Assembly (NCBI RefSeq): GCF_041051975.1
Contig: NZ_CP163435.1
Location: forward strand, 6,241,001 to 6,305,000
Direction: 5' to 3'
Length of the DNA: 64,000 nt
Source: Streptomyces sp. R21
Lineage (GTDB): Bacteria; Actinomycetota; Actinomycetes; Streptomycetales; Streptomycetaceae
Shown: positions 34,452 to 43,623 of the stretch, in pieces
Numbering within the stretch: position 1 is the first letter of the stretch
How the letters are laid out: the number at the start of each line of letters is the position of its first letter
Made by a program: the position numbers and the translations under genes
The notes under the pieces: generated by a model
What the model was told of the DNA's origin: nothing
The model's database searches: none
Seen by the model: only the letters and a program-made list of their open reading frames with translations

Positions 34452-35229
34452 GGGGAAGTGGGCCGTCTGGGGCCTGTTCCTGCTCCTCTTCCTTCCGCTC
34501 TTCGCCCTGCCGCTGCTCGTGATCCTCGCCGCGTCCTTCGCCACGAACTGGTCGGGCGCCTTTCCCTCCGGGTTCACGGCCGGGCACTACACCGCCGCCA
34601 CCCGGGGTGAATCCCTCCAGGCCCTCACCACCAGCCTCGTCACGGCGGTCACCGCGAGCGTGCTCGCGCTCGTCGTCGGGACGTGGGCCGCGCTGGCCGC
34701 CGCCGCGCTCGGGAAGCGTCGACGCAGGCTGCTGGACGCCCTGTTCATGCTGCCCGTCGCCGTGCCCTCCGTCGTCGTCGGGCTCGCGGTCCTGGTCGCC
34801 TTCTCCAAGCCGCCGATGCTCCTCAACGGCACCCGGTGGATCGTCATCCTGGCCCACGCCGTTCTCGTCACGGCGTTCGCGTACCAGTCCGTCTCGGCCG
34901 CTCTCCTCCGGCTCGATCCGGCGTACGAACAGGCCGCCGCCTCCCTCGGCGCCCGGCCCTCCTACGTGCTGTGGCGGGTACGGCTGCCCCTGCTGCTGCC
35001 GTCCCTGACCGCCGCCGCCGGGCTCTGCTTCGCCCTGTCCATGGGCGAGTTGAGCGCCACGATGATGCTCTACCCGCCGGACTGGACCCCGCTGCCGGTC
35101 CAGATCTTCGCGGCCACCGACCGCGGCGCCCTCTTCACCGGCTCCGCCCTCGCCGTCGTCCTCATGACAGCGACGCTCCTCGTCCTGCTCGCCGTCTCCC
35201 GGGTCCGCACCAAGGCCTCGTACCGATAG
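34432..35229 (+). CDS. phnV: AEP ABC transporter permease 2
   Basis: A 265-residue permease with six hydrophobic helices (LFLLLFLPLFALPLLVILAA first) and the EAA motif YEQAAASLGARPSYVLWRVRL. The GTG start at 34432 lies within the end of phnU. It partners phnU and the ATPase. Confidence 0.85.
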   Translation: MLVHSRKGKWAVWGLFLLLFLPLFALPLLVILAASFATNWSGAFPSGFTAGHYTAATRGESLQALTTSLVTAVTASVLALVVGTWAALAAAALGKRRRRLLDALFMLPVAVPSVVVGLAVLVAFSKPPMLLNGTRWIVILAHAVLVTAFAYQSVSAALLRLDPAYEQAAASLGARPSYVLWRVRLPLLLPSLTAAAGLCFALSMGELSATMMLYPPDWTPLPVQIFAATDRGALFTGSALAVVLMTATLLVLLAVSRVRTKASYR

Positions 35230-35272
35230 CACCAGCCCCATCAGCCCAACCCTGCAAGGAGTTCACCTCGCC

Positions 35273-36361
35273 ATGCCCAGAAACACGCCCAGAAGCATGC
35301 CCCGAAACCGGGTCGTCCCGATCACCGCCGCCACCCTCGGGGGCCTCGTCCTCGCCTCCTCCCTCACCGCCTGCGGCGGCGACTCGGCCGCCTCCGACGC
35401 GAAGGTCGTCACCGTCTACAGCGCCGACGGTCTCAAGGGCGAGAACGGCGACGGCTGGTACGACCAGGTCTTCAAGGACTTCGAGAAGGAGACCGGGATC
35501 AAGGTCAAGTACGTGGAGGGCGGCTCCGGCGAGATGGTGCAGCGCGCCGTCCGCGAGAAGACGAACCCCCAGGCCGACCTGCTCGTCACCCTGCCCCCGT
35601 TCATCCAACAGGCCGACGGCAAAGGCCTGTTGCAGAAGTACGCGCCGAAGGACTCCGACCAGGTCGACGGCGCCGACAAGGCGGCCGACGGCACCTGGAC
35701 CTCCGTCGTCAACAACTACTTCGGGTTCGTCTACAACAAGAAGGAGCTGGGGCAGGCGCCCACCACCTGGGAAGAGCTGCTCGCTCCGACGTACAAGAAC
35801 AAGCTCCAGTACTCCACCCCCGGTGTCGCCGGGGACGGAACCGCCGTGCTCATCAAGGCGATCCACGACTTCGGCGGCAAGGACGCGGCCCTCGCGTACC
35901 TGAAGAAGCTCCAGAGCAACAACGTGGGCCCGTCCGCGTCCACCGGCAAGCTCGCGCCCAAGGTCGACAAGGGCGAGCTGCTCGTCGCCAACGGCGACGT
36001 CCAGATGAACTACGCGCAGTCCAAGGACATGCCCCACCTCGGCATCTGGTTCCCGGCGAAGGAGGGCGGCAAGCCCACGACCTTCGCGCTGCCGTACGCC
36101 GCCGGCCTCGTCACCAAGGCCCCGCACTCCGCAGGCGGCAGGAAGCTCCTCGACTTCATGCTCAGCCGCACGGCCCAGCAGCAGGTCAGCGAGATCGGCG
36201 GCGGCTTCTCCGCCCGCAAGGACGTCGAGGCCACCGACGCCAACGCCATCGCCCTGACCAAGATCATGGACGGTGTCGAGATCTTCGAGCCCGACTGGGC
36301 CGACATCGACAAGAACCTGACGGCGTACGTCGAGGACTGGAAGTCCGCCACCGGCAGTTGA
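35273..36361 (+). CDS. phnS: AEP-type ABC substrate-binding lipoprotein
   Basis: A 362-residue periplasmic-binding-type lipoprotein: signal VVPITAATLGGLVLASSLTACGG with lipobox LTAC, then a class-F/type 2 solute-binding fold (VVTVYSADGLKGENGDGWYD, YFGFVYNKKELGQAPTTWEEL, YAAGLVTKAPHSAGGRKLLD). Related to iron/AEP-binding proteins; ligand inferred from the neighbouring phosphonatase genes. It follows phnV by 43 bp with AAGGAG upstream. Confidence 0.85.
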   Translation: MPRNTPRSMPRNRVVPITAATLGGLVLASSLTACGGDSAASDAKVVTVYSADGLKGENGDGWYDQVFKDFEKETGIKVKYVEGGSGEMVQRAVREKTNPQADLLVTLPPFIQQADGKGLLQKYAPKDSDQVDGADKAADGTWTSVVNNYFGFVYNKKELGQAPTTWEELLAPTYKNKLQYSTPGVAGDGTAVLIKAIHDFGGKDAALAYLKKLQSNNVGPSASTGKLAPKVDKGELLVANGDVQMNYAQSKDMPHLGIWFPAKEGGKPTTFALPYAAGLVTKAPHSAGGRKLLDFMLSRTAQQQVSEIGGGFSARKDVEATDANAIALTKIMDGVEIFEPDWADIDKNLTAYVEDWKSATGS

Positions 36362-36396
36362 GCTCCCCGCCCACGCACGAACCTCCGGAGGATCAC

Positions 36397-37890
36397 GTGT
36401 CATCGCGCATCTCCCGCCGCTCGCTGCTTCTCTCCGCGGCCGCCCTCGCCACCGCCGTGGGCCCGCTCGCCACCGCCGCCCGCGCCGCCGCCAGGACCCC
36501 GAAGGTCCTCGTCGTCGGCCTCGACGGCACCCTCCTCGACCGGATCAAGGACGCCGACGCCCCGAGCCTCGACGCCCTGATGGCCGCCGGCCTCACCGCC
36601 CCCAGCAGCATCTACGCCAACCCCCTCGCGCCCACCCTGTCGGGCCCCGGCTGGTCCACGATCATCACCGGCGTCTGGCCCGACAAGCACAACGTGAAGG
36701 ACAACACCTTCAGCGGCGCCCGGTTCGCCCAGTACCCCGACTTCCTGACCCGGATCGAGACCGCGAAGCCGTCCCTGTCGACGTACGCCGTCTCGTCCTG
36801 GGCGCCGATCACCGACACCGTCTTCTCGTCGAAGGTCGACACCCGGGTGTCCACGCCGAGCGCCGAGTACGACACCGGCACCACCGCCCGTGCCGTGGCC
36901 CGGCTGAGAGACGGCAACCCCGACGCCGTCTTCGTGCAGCTCGACAACGTCGACCACGCGGGCCACAGTTACGGCGCCGCCAGCCAGCAGTACCTGGACG
37001 CGATCCACGGCGTCGACACCCAGGTCGGACAGCTGGTCGCCGCGATCAAGTCCCGTGCCACGTACGCCGGGGAGGACTGGCTGATCCTGGTCACCGCCGA
37101 CCACGGGCACACCGACGCGGGCGGCCACGGCGGCTCCAGCTGGCCCGAGCGGCAGACGTTCCTCATCGCCAATGGGTCTGCGGTGGCGGGCGGTTCGGTG
37201 CGCCACGACGTGAAGATGCCGGACGTCGCCGCCTCCGCGCTCGCCCACCTCGGCATTCCCGTCGATCCCGCCTGGGGCCTCGACGGACGTCCGCTGCAGC
37301 AGCCCTCCCCGGACGACTTCGACGCGCTGCGCCCGCAGTTGTCGACCCGCGTGGACGAGACCGGCATCGGCACCGGCGTCCTCGGCTTCACGCACACCCC
37401 GCCCGCCGGCTGGTCCATCGACAACTCCGCGATGGGCGGCGGCGGAGTCACCGAGTGGCGCGGCTGGTCGTTCACCACGGACGAGTTCTGGACCAAGGCG
37501 CAGGCCGACCAGCAGCGCGAGTGCAACGTGCGGGCCCGCGACGTCTTCGCGGTGGCCGACGGCGACGAGTGGTCCGACAAGACCCCCACCGGCACCTTCG
37601 ACTCGACCCTGATCAGCCCCGCGTACCCGGTGACCGGAGGCACGACGGCCACCCTCACCTACACCACCTTCTACCGGCAGGAGTCCCCGCAGCAGGGCGA
37701 GGTGCTCGTCTCCTACGACGGGAGGACACCGGTGACCGTGAAGACGTACACCTCCGATGTCCCCTCCCGGACCGAGACGGTCACCCTCCAGATTCCGGCG
37801 GGTGCGACCAGTGCCCGGGTCCGCTTCCGGTACACCGGCGGCAACAACTGGTACTGGGTGATCGACGGGGTCAAGATCAGCGCGGCTTGA
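36397..37890 (+). CDS. Tat-exported alkaline-phosphatase-superfamily phosphodiesterase
   Basis: A 497-residue exported enzyme. The signal is twin-arginine type (SRRSLLLSAAALATAV). The catalytic domain of the nucleotide pyrophosphatase/PhnA type shows metal ligands in VVGLDGT, DNVDHAGHSYG and TADHGHTDAGGHG and a Thr/Ser nucleophile region LAPTLSGPGWSTIITG. A C-terminal beta-sandwich of about 170 residues (from TPPAGWSIDNSAMGGGG to the end) looks like an accessory binding module. Lying directly after the AEP importer, it may release phosphonates or phosphate from extracellular esters; this is inference. GTG at 36397 with GGAGG upstream. Confidence 0.82.
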   Translation: MSSRISRRSLLLSAAALATAVGPLATAARAAARTPKVLVVGLDGTLLDRIKDADAPSLDALMAAGLTAPSSIYANPLAPTLSGPGWSTIITGVWPDKHNVKDNTFSGARFAQYPDFLTRIETAKPSLSTYAVSSWAPITDTVFSSKVDTRVSTPSAEYDTGTTARAVARLRDGNPDAVFVQLDNVDHAGHSYGAASQQYLDAIHGVDTQVGQLVAAIKSRATYAGEDWLILVTADHGHTDAGGHGGSSWPERQTFLIANGSAVAGGSVRHDVKMPDVAASALAHLGIPVDPAWGLDGRPLQQPSPDDFDALRPQLSTRVDETGIGTGVLGFTHTPPAGWSIDNSAMGGGGVTEWRGWSFTTDEFWTKAQADQQRECNVRARDVFAVADGDEWSDKTPTGTFDSTLISPAYPVTGGTTATLTYTTFYRQESPQQGEVLVSYDGRTPVTVKTYTSDVPSRTETVTLQIPAGATSARVRFRYTGGNNWYWVIDGVKISAA

Positions 37891-37965
37891 TTAGGCTGTG
37901 GGCGTCGGCACACCGTCGTACCGGCGCCCCAGCACCCTTGCGTAAGTACGGCAGGAGATCGGCAC

Positions 37966-38745
37966 ATGGCAGAGCGCAAGCCCATCGAATCGTGGCTCAC
38001 CGACATGGACGGTGTGCTCATCCACGAGGGCGTGCCGATCCCCGGCGCCGACGCCTTCATCAAGAAGCTGCGCGAGTCCGGCCGGCCCTTCCTGGTGCTC
38101 ACCAACAACTCCATCTACACCGCCCGTGACCTGCACGCCCGCCTCCAGCGGATGGGTCTGGACGTGCCGGTGGAGAACATCTGGACCTCCGCCCTGGCCA
38201 CCGCCAAGTTCCTGGAGGACCAGCGGCCCGGCGGCACGGCGTACGTCATCGGCGAGGCGGGCCTGACCACGGCGCTGCACGACATCGGGTACGTGCTCAC
38301 CGACCACGAGCCGGACTACGTCGTCCTCGGCGAGACGCGCACCTACTCCTTCGAGGCCATGACGAAGGCCGTGCGGCTCATCAACAACGGGGCCCGTTTC
38401 ATCTGCACCAACCCCGACGAGACCGGCCCCTCCACCGAGGGCCCGCTGCCCGCGACCGGCGCGGTCGCCGCGCTGATCACCAAGGCGACCGGCAAGCAGC
38501 CCTACTTCGCTGGCAAGCCGAACCCGCTGATGATGCGGACGGGCCTCAACGCCATCGGCGCGCACTCCGAGACCAGCGCGATGATCGGCGACCGCATGGA
38601 CACCGACGTCCTCGCCGGACTGGAGGCCGGGATGGAGACGTACCTCGTCCTCACCGGGCTGACCACGCCCGCGGAGATCGAGAAGTACCCCTACCGGCCG
38701 TCGAAGATCGTGGACTCGATCGCGGACCTCGTCGACCGGATCTGA
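37966..38745 (+). CDS. HAD-IIA (NagD-like) phosphatase
   Basis: A 259-residue HAD subfamily IIA hydrolase: motif I WLTDMDGVLIHEG, motif II VLTNNS, cap with YVIGEAGLTTALHDIGY, motif III/IV GKPNPLMMR and MIGDRMDTDVLAGLEAGM. Likely a cytoplasmic sugar- or nucleotide-phosphate phosphatase. It lies after the phosphonate cluster with a 75-bp gap; whether it belongs to the operon is unclear. Confidence 0.9.
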   Translation: MAERKPIESWLTDMDGVLIHEGVPIPGADAFIKKLRESGRPFLVLTNNSIYTARDLHARLQRMGLDVPVENIWTSALATAKFLEDQRPGGTAYVIGEAGLTTALHDIGYVLTDHEPDYVVLGETRTYSFEAMTKAVRLINNGARFICTNPDETGPSTEGPLPATGAVAALITKATGKQPYFAGKPNPLMMRTGLNAIGAHSETSAMIGDRMDTDVLAGLEAGMETYLVLTGLTTPAEIEKYPYRPSKIVDSIADLVDRI

Positions 38746-38859
38746 TCCCGCGCGAGAACCACGAGAACCGCGTTCACGCGCGAGTACCGCGAGGAACCCG
38801 AACTCGTACGGAGCAGTCGGCGCGCTCCCCGGATGCGCCCGCCCGGCCCGAGGAGGAGT

Positions 38860-38876
38860 CTCCAGGTATCTGGAGG
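38860..38876 (+). promoter_or_regulatory. Hairpin sequestering a Shine-Dalgarno
   Basis: CTCCAG (38860-38865) and CTGGAG (38870-38875) pair around GTAT. The TGGAGG ribosome-binding site of the gene at 38883 lies in the right arm, so in RNA the site would be partly masked. It could damp translation or couple it to an upstream factor. Confidence 0.4.
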
Positions 38877-38882
38877 TTCACG

Positions 38883-39455
38883 ATGGGTTCACTGCGACTC
38901 GCTCTCTGTGCCGGGGCGGTGGTCGCCGCTGCGTTCACCCCCGATGCGTACGCCGCGGGGGTGGGCGTCTCCGTGACGCCCGCGTCCCCCGTCGCCGGCA
39001 GCGACATCCGGCTGACGGCGCAGGGCTGCGCGGGGCGGACGGGAACGGCCGTGTCCGCTGCGTTCGTCGCGGACGCCCGGCTCACCGGCGCCGCGCCCGA
39101 CGGCGCGCTCGTCGGCGAGACGCGCGTCCGCTCCTCGCTGGCACCCGGCACGTACGACATCAAGGTCGGCTGCGACGGCCACGACGGCAAGGTGACGGGC
39201 AGGATCACCGTCCCCGGGGCCACCGTCCCAGGGTCGTCCTCCTCTTCCTCCTTGGCTCCCGCGTCGCCCGTCGCCCCCGTCCACGCGGGCGGCGGCGGCA
39301 CCGCGCATCTGGCGTCGGTGAACGCCGCGCACGCCGTGGACGTCCGCAACACCGGACCGGGCACCCGGCAGGCGGTGATCGGCCTCGTCCTCGCGAGCGT
39401 CGCCGCGTTCGCCGTGGCGATGCGGAGCACTCGCCGGAACCAGGACGCGGACTGA
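38883..39455 (+). CDS. Secreted/membrane-anchored hypothetical protein
   Basis: A 190-residue exported protein with a signal peptide (LRLALCAGAVVAAAFTPDAYA), an Ig-like beta domain (GVGVSVTPASPVAGSDIRLT, two Cys at CAGRTG and KVGCDGH likely disulfide-bonded), a Ser/Pro/Gly linker and a C-terminal helix (AVIGLVLASVAAFAVAM) with a basic tail. It lacks a clear LPXTG/LAXTG. It precedes a class F sortase by 12 bp, a common Streptomyces pair of unknown role. Confidence 0.75.
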   Translation: MGSLRLALCAGAVVAAAFTPDAYAAGVGVSVTPASPVAGSDIRLTAQGCAGRTGTAVSAAFVADARLTGAAPDGALVGETRVRSSLAPGTYDIKVGCDGHDGKVTGRITVPGATVPGSSSSSSLAPASPVAPVHAGGGGTAHLASVNAAHAVDVRNTGPGTRQAVIGLVLASVAAFAVAMRSTRRNQDAD

Positions 39456-39467
39456 CGGACAGCTGAG

Positions 39468-40160
39468 ATGTCAGAACGTTTCGCGATGTCCGAACGGTCC
39501 GAGCGGGAGCGTTCCTCCGGCACCGCGCGCCTGCTGATGGGGGTCGCCTGGGTGGTGCTGCTGCTCGGGCTGTGGCTGTGGGGGCGCGAGGTGACGGACG
39601 TACGGCAGGGCATGTCGGCGCCGGTCGCCGGTGACATGGCGGCGGTGGGGCGGCCGCCGGAGGTGCGGCTGCCGCCCGCGCTCAAGCCGCTCGGGGAGGC
39701 CGCTCCGCAGCGCATCGACATCCCGGCGATGGGGGTGCAGGCGCCGGTCGTGTCCCGCGGGCTCGATCCGCAGGGAGCCGTCGATCCGCCGCCCTACGAC
39801 CAGCCGGGCGTGGTCGGCTGGTACGCGCGCGGGGCGAAGCCCGGGGCGGCCGGGACCGCGCTGTTCGTGGGGCACGTCGACACCGAGACCCGGCCCGCGG
39901 TCTTCTACCGGCTCAGCTCGCTGCGACCCGGCGAGACGGTCCGGGTGATCCGCGACGACGGCACGGTCGCGGTGTTCAGCGTGGAGGACGTCCGGGTCCT
40001 CGCACGCGACCGCTTCGATGCCCAACAGGCTTACGGGCCACGGCAGTCGGGCCGGCCCGAGCTGCGGCTCATCACCTGTGGCGGCACGTTCGACCGGGCC
40101 ACCCGCACCTATTCGGCGAACGTCGTGGCCTCCGCGTACCTGAGCGGCACGGGGATGTGA
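39468..40160 (+). CDS. Class F sortase
   Basis: A 230-residue membrane-bound sortase: one N-terminal TM helix (LLMGVAWVVLLLGLWLWG), then the sortase fold with RIDIPAMGVQAPVV, ALFVGHVDTETRPAVFYRL (catalytic His), and LRLITCGGTFDRATRTYSAN (catalytic Cys and Arg). Class F enzymes recognise LPXTG-like motifs in actinobacteria. It is co-transcribed with the secreted protein upstream. Confidence 0.88.
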   Translation: MSERFAMSERSERERSSGTARLLMGVAWVVLLLGLWLWGREVTDVRQGMSAPVAGDMAAVGRPPEVRLPPALKPLGEAAPQRIDIPAMGVQAPVVSRGLDPQGAVDPPPYDQPGVVGWYARGAKPGAAGTALFVGHVDTETRPAVFYRLSSLRPGETVRVIRDDGTVAVFSVEDVRVLARDRFDAQQAYGPRQSGRPELRLITCGGTFDRATRTYSANVVASAYLSGTGM

Positions 40161-40595
40161 AGGCGCCCGGGGCGGGCACCTGGCCCGGCCGACGGCCCGC
40201 TCCCCCCGGAGCCGCCGGCCGGGCTGGTCCTCGACCGCGCGCGCACGGGCTGCGGGAGTAACCCGGCGACCAGCGCGGGAGGTTCTGGGGCCAATCCGGG
40301 CAGGCCGGATTATGCGATGGGTGATGGTCAAGGGGCCTGGGGCTGGGGCCGTTTGAGGCAACTGTAGAACGGATGAGCGCTGCGGCCTAGAGGCTGTTTG
40401 ACGCCAGGTCGCCATATCGTGGCGCAGAGTGATCCGTGCAGGTCGCGGCCGGATTTGTTCGTGATACTCACCGAGTTCGCGGATACGGCCGTCCGGGCTG
40501 TAACAGCTCACCGACAAGGTCCGGGCGATCTCGTGGGCGGTGCGGCGGGTATGTCAGGATTGGTACTTCGGACAGTGCACCCAAGGGGGAGTTGG
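40161..40595. other. Intergenic region upstream of the GH6 gene
   Basis: A 435-bp stretch without a convincing gene. It should hold the GH6 promoter. A TTGACG near 40399 lacks a good -10 at proper spacing. No operator or repeat is obvious. Confidence 0.45.
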
Positions 40596-41609
40596 ATGTA
40601 CGGCAAGAGGGGAGCCGGAACTTGGGCGTCCGTGGCGGTGGCGGGGGCGGCACTGCTGCTCGCCGGGTGTTCCTCCGGGGGCGGCGACGATGACGACGGC
40701 GCGGGTGCCAAGGTCACCCAGCAGCCCAGGAGTTCGGACCCGTTCTGGGTCAACCCGTCCGGGAACGCGGCCGAGCAGGTCGCCCGGTATGTGAAGGACG
40801 GCCAGAAGGACGACGCCGAGCAGATCCGCAAGATCGCCGAGCAGCCGACCGGCGAGTGGATCGGCCCGGAGAACCCGGAGGCGGAGGCGCGCGGCTTCAC
40901 CGAGGCCGCGGAGAAGGCGAACCGGTCCGCGATCCTCGTCCTCTACAACATCCCGCACCGCGACTGCGGCCAGTTCTCGCAGGGCGGCGCCGCGGACGGC
41001 GACGCCTACAAGGCGTGGATCGACGGGGTCGCCCAGGGAATCGGCGACCGGCCGGCCACGGTGATCCTGGAGCCGGACGCGATCCTGCATCTGGTCAACC
41101 AGTGCACGCCGGCCGAGTTCCAGGAGGAGCGCTACTTCCTCCTCAAGAACGCCGTCGGCAAGCTCAAGTCCCTGAAGAACACGAAGGTGTACCTGGACGC
41201 GGGCAACGCGGGCTGGGGCCACCCCGACCAGATCTTCCAGCCGCTGCAGCAGGCGGGCATCGACCAGGCCGACGGCTTCTCGGTCAACGTCTCCAACTTC
41301 TACTCGACCAAGGACTCCATCGCGTACGGCAAGCAGCTGTCCGCGAAGGTCGGCAACAAGCACTTCGTGATCGACACCAGCCGCAACGGCAACGGGCCGT
41401 ACACGGGCGGCAAGGCCGACGAGAACTGGTGCAACCCGCCGGGCCGCGCGCTCGGCGAGGAACCGACCACCAGGACCGACGACGCGCTCGTGGACGCCTA
41501 CCTGTGGGTCAAGCGGCCGGGCGAGTCGGACGGCACGTGCAAGGGCGGGCCCAAGGCGGGGCAGTGGTGGGCGGATTACGCCCTCAAGCTGGCCAAGTCC
41601 AGCAAATAG
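40596..41609 (+). CDS. cslZ: GH6 glycosidase lipoprotein of the csl locus
   Basis: A 337-residue lipoprotein: signal with lipobox LLAGCSS, an Asp-rich linker, and a GH6 (endoglucanase/cellobiohydrolase) fold with ILVLYNIPHRDCGQFSQGGA, VILEPDAI (catalytic Asp region), YLDAGNAGWGHPDQI, FVIDTSRNGNGPY and NWCNPPGRALG. It is adjacent and convergent to glxA/cslA, the arrangement known in Streptomyces where CslZ is thought to process the glycan made by CslA at hyphal tips. ATG at 40596 follows GGGGGAG. Confidence 0.88.
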   Translation: MYGKRGAGTWASVAVAGAALLLAGCSSGGGDDDDGAGAKVTQQPRSSDPFWVNPSGNAAEQVARYVKDGQKDDAEQIRKIAEQPTGEWIGPENPEAEARGFTEAAEKANRSAILVLYNIPHRDCGQFSQGGAADGDAYKAWIDGVAQGIGDRPATVILEPDAILHLVNQCTPAEFQEERYFLLKNAVGKLKSLKNTKVYLDAGNAGWGHPDQIFQPLQQAGIDQADGFSVNVSNFYSTKDSIAYGKQLSAKVGNKHFVIDTSRNGNGPYTGGKADENWCNPPGRALGEEPTTRTDDALVDAYLWVKRPGESDGTCKGGPKAGQWWADYALKLAKSSK

Positions 41610-41621
41610 CCGACTACTTGC

Positions 41622-41670
41622 TACGTGACTGGGGGCGCCCTCCGAAGCGGAGGGCGCCCCCAGTCACGTA
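41622..41670. terminator. Perfect 23-bp hairpin, bidirectional terminator
   Basis: Arms at 41622-41644 and 41648-41670 are exact complements around an AAG loop. It lies between the convergent cslZ and glxA genes, so it likely stops both. Confidence 0.9.
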
Positions 41671-41685
41671 ACAACTAGCTCTGTA

Positions 41686-43623
41686 TCACGGCACCTTCAC
41701 CCACTGCGCCTTACTCGGCGTCCCCTGGTCGTCCGTCACGAAGAGCATGTACCAGCCGGACTCCACCAGGTTCCGGTTCTTCGGCAGGGTGACCTTGATG
41801 CCGTCCTTCGTCTTCTTGAGGTCCAGTGCGATGGACCGCTGGTCGACGTCGGTGACATGCGTGGACGCGCTCGGCCGGATCAGCCGGGCCGTCGTGATCG
41901 ACGAGGCGTGCGCCGAGGTGAACGTCGCCGAGCCGCCGCGGGCAACCGTCTTCGGGCCGCCGGAGAGCGAGGGCCGCGAGTCCCGGTAGAGGTACGGCGG
42001 GGTGTAGATCTCGATGCGCTGCTCGAACACGCCGGGCTTGGTGTCGGCCTTGTCGGCGTAGAGCGCGTCGGAGCCGAAGAACATCACGCGGCCGTCGGGC
42101 AGCAGGATCGAGCCCGAGTGGTAGTTGCGGCCCACCAGCGGGTCGGCGACCTGCTTGAAGGTGTTCGACTTCGCGTTGTAGATCCGCGCCTGGAGGATGT
42201 TGGAGTCGCCGCGGCCGCGGTAGTCCTCGGAGCCGCCCGACACCAGCACGGTGTCGTCGGGCAGGATCGAGTACTGCGGGTAGCGGGTGCCCTTCTCCAG
42301 CTCGGGCCCGTCCACGAACTTCGGGTCGTTCGACTTGAGGTCGATGAGCCGGGTCTTCCTGCTCGACTTGTCGGACTCGCCGACCCCGCCACCGCCGATC
42401 ACCATGTACTTCTCGTCCTGCGCGGGCGGCAGCAGCACCGTGCCGGACGTCTCCAGCCGGTCCGGGTCGCTCATGCCCTTGAGCTTGGTGAACTTGTTGG
42501 TGTCCAGGTCCCAGATGCCCGGGTCGCGGCCCACGTCGTCCGGCCCGTAGCCCGCGTTGGAGCCCGAGTAGAACAGCTCGCCGTTCTGCATCAGGGAGAT
42601 CGCCGGGTACGTCGGGAACTGGCGGATGCCCTTGGTGTACGTCCACTTCCTGGTCTTCGGGTCGAACACCTCGTTCTTGCCCGGGACCAGCTGGCCGATC
42701 TCGTCGAGCCCGGACAGGGAGAGGACCTTGCCGTCCGACAGGGTGGTGAGCGTCGGGTACCAGCGGGCCTCGTTCATCGGGTCGACCTTGATGTACTTCT
42801 CGGCGACCGGGTCGAACTCGTAGGCGTCGCGGATGCCTTGGAAGTCCTTCTTGTCCAGGGCGAGCTTCTGTGCGATGCCGTAGGTGTTGCGGGCGTCGGT
42901 GCCGGTCAGGCCCTGGATCCGGTAGTTGTCCTGGGTGCCCGTCTCGTACTTGGTGCCGCTCTTCTGCGCCTCGACGTAGATCCGGCCGAGGCCCGGGTCG
43001 TTGCGCAGGAACGCGCCGGTCGCCTTGTCGAAGACCTTCTTCGCGCGCGGCACGAGCACCGGATCCTTGGAGACGAACGTCTTGCCGTTCTTCTTGCCGC
43101 TGAACTTGGTGCCCGCGGGCAGCGTGATCGGCTTGTCCGGGTTCTCGTTGTGGACGATCATCAGGCCGCCGGCCTTGGTGACGTCACCCTTCAGCTTCTC
43201 GTACCGCCTCGTCCCGCCCGCGATCAGCAGATTGCCGTTGGCGAGCTGGGTGTGGCCCGTGCAGAACAGGTCGGCCGGCGTCGGGATCTTCTTGATGGTC
43301 TTCTTGACCGGGTCCCAGATGCGCGTCTCGAACCGCTTCGCGTTGAAGTTGTCCTGGTTGTTGCCCGAACCCGCGATCAGCAGGATCTTGCCGGTGTGCA
43401 GCAGGGCCGCGTGAATGGTGTTCAGGCGGTACTCCTCGGGGAAGTCGACGACGTCCCAATGCCCGTTGTCGGCCTTGTACTCCGGCTTGTTGATCTTGTA
43501 CTGGTGGTACTGCTCCGTCCCGAAGCGATACAGCCACGGCCCGTTCATCCCCGCCAGCGCGAGAACCACCGCCGCGCCTATCGCAAGACGACGAGCGCGG
43601 CGGCGGCTTGCACCGTCTTTCAT
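41686..43623 (-). CDS. glxA: GlxA-type mono-copper radical oxidase
   Basis: A 645-residue galactose-oxidase-like enzyme. One N-terminal TM anchor (LAIGAAVVLALAGMNGPWLY) is followed by a kelch propeller and C-terminal Ig-like domain. Key residues of GlxA are recognisable: the cross-linking Cys in LFCTGHTQ, Trp and Tyr in EARWYPTLTTL, copper ligands in GRNYHSGSILLPDGRV, and His in ASTHVTDVDQR. GlxA is required with CslA for the hyphal-tip glycan and normal morphology. It is translationally coupled to cslA upstream (TGA/ATG overlap). Confidence 0.92.
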   Translation of the reverse strand: MKDGASRRRARRLAIGAAVVLALAGMNGPWLYRFGTEQYHQYKINKPEYKADNGHWDVVDFPEEYRLNTIHAALLHTGKILLIAGSGNNQDNFNAKRFETRIWDPVKKTIKKIPTPADLFCTGHTQLANGNLLIAGGTRRYEKLKGDVTKAGGLMIVHNENPDKPITLPAGTKFSGKKNGKTFVSKDPVLVPRAKKVFDKATGAFLRNDPGLGRIYVEAQKSGTKYETGTQDNYRIQGLTGTDARNTYGIAQKLALDKKDFQGIRDAYEFDPVAEKYIKVDPMNEARWYPTLTTLSDGKVLSLSGLDEIGQLVPGKNEVFDPKTRKWTYTKGIRQFPTYPAISLMQNGELFYSGSNAGYGPDDVGRDPGIWDLDTNKFTKLKGMSDPDRLETSGTVLLPPAQDEKYMVIGGGGVGESDKSSRKTRLIDLKSNDPKFVDGPELEKGTRYPQYSILPDDTVLVSGGSEDYRGRGDSNILQARIYNAKSNTFKQVADPLVGRNYHSGSILLPDGRVMFFGSDALYADKADTKPGVFEQRIEIYTPPYLYRDSRPSLSGGPKTVARGGSATFTSAHASSITTARLIRPSASTHVTDVDQRSIALDLKKTKDGIKVTLPKNRNLVESGWYMLFVTDDQGTPSKAQWVKVP

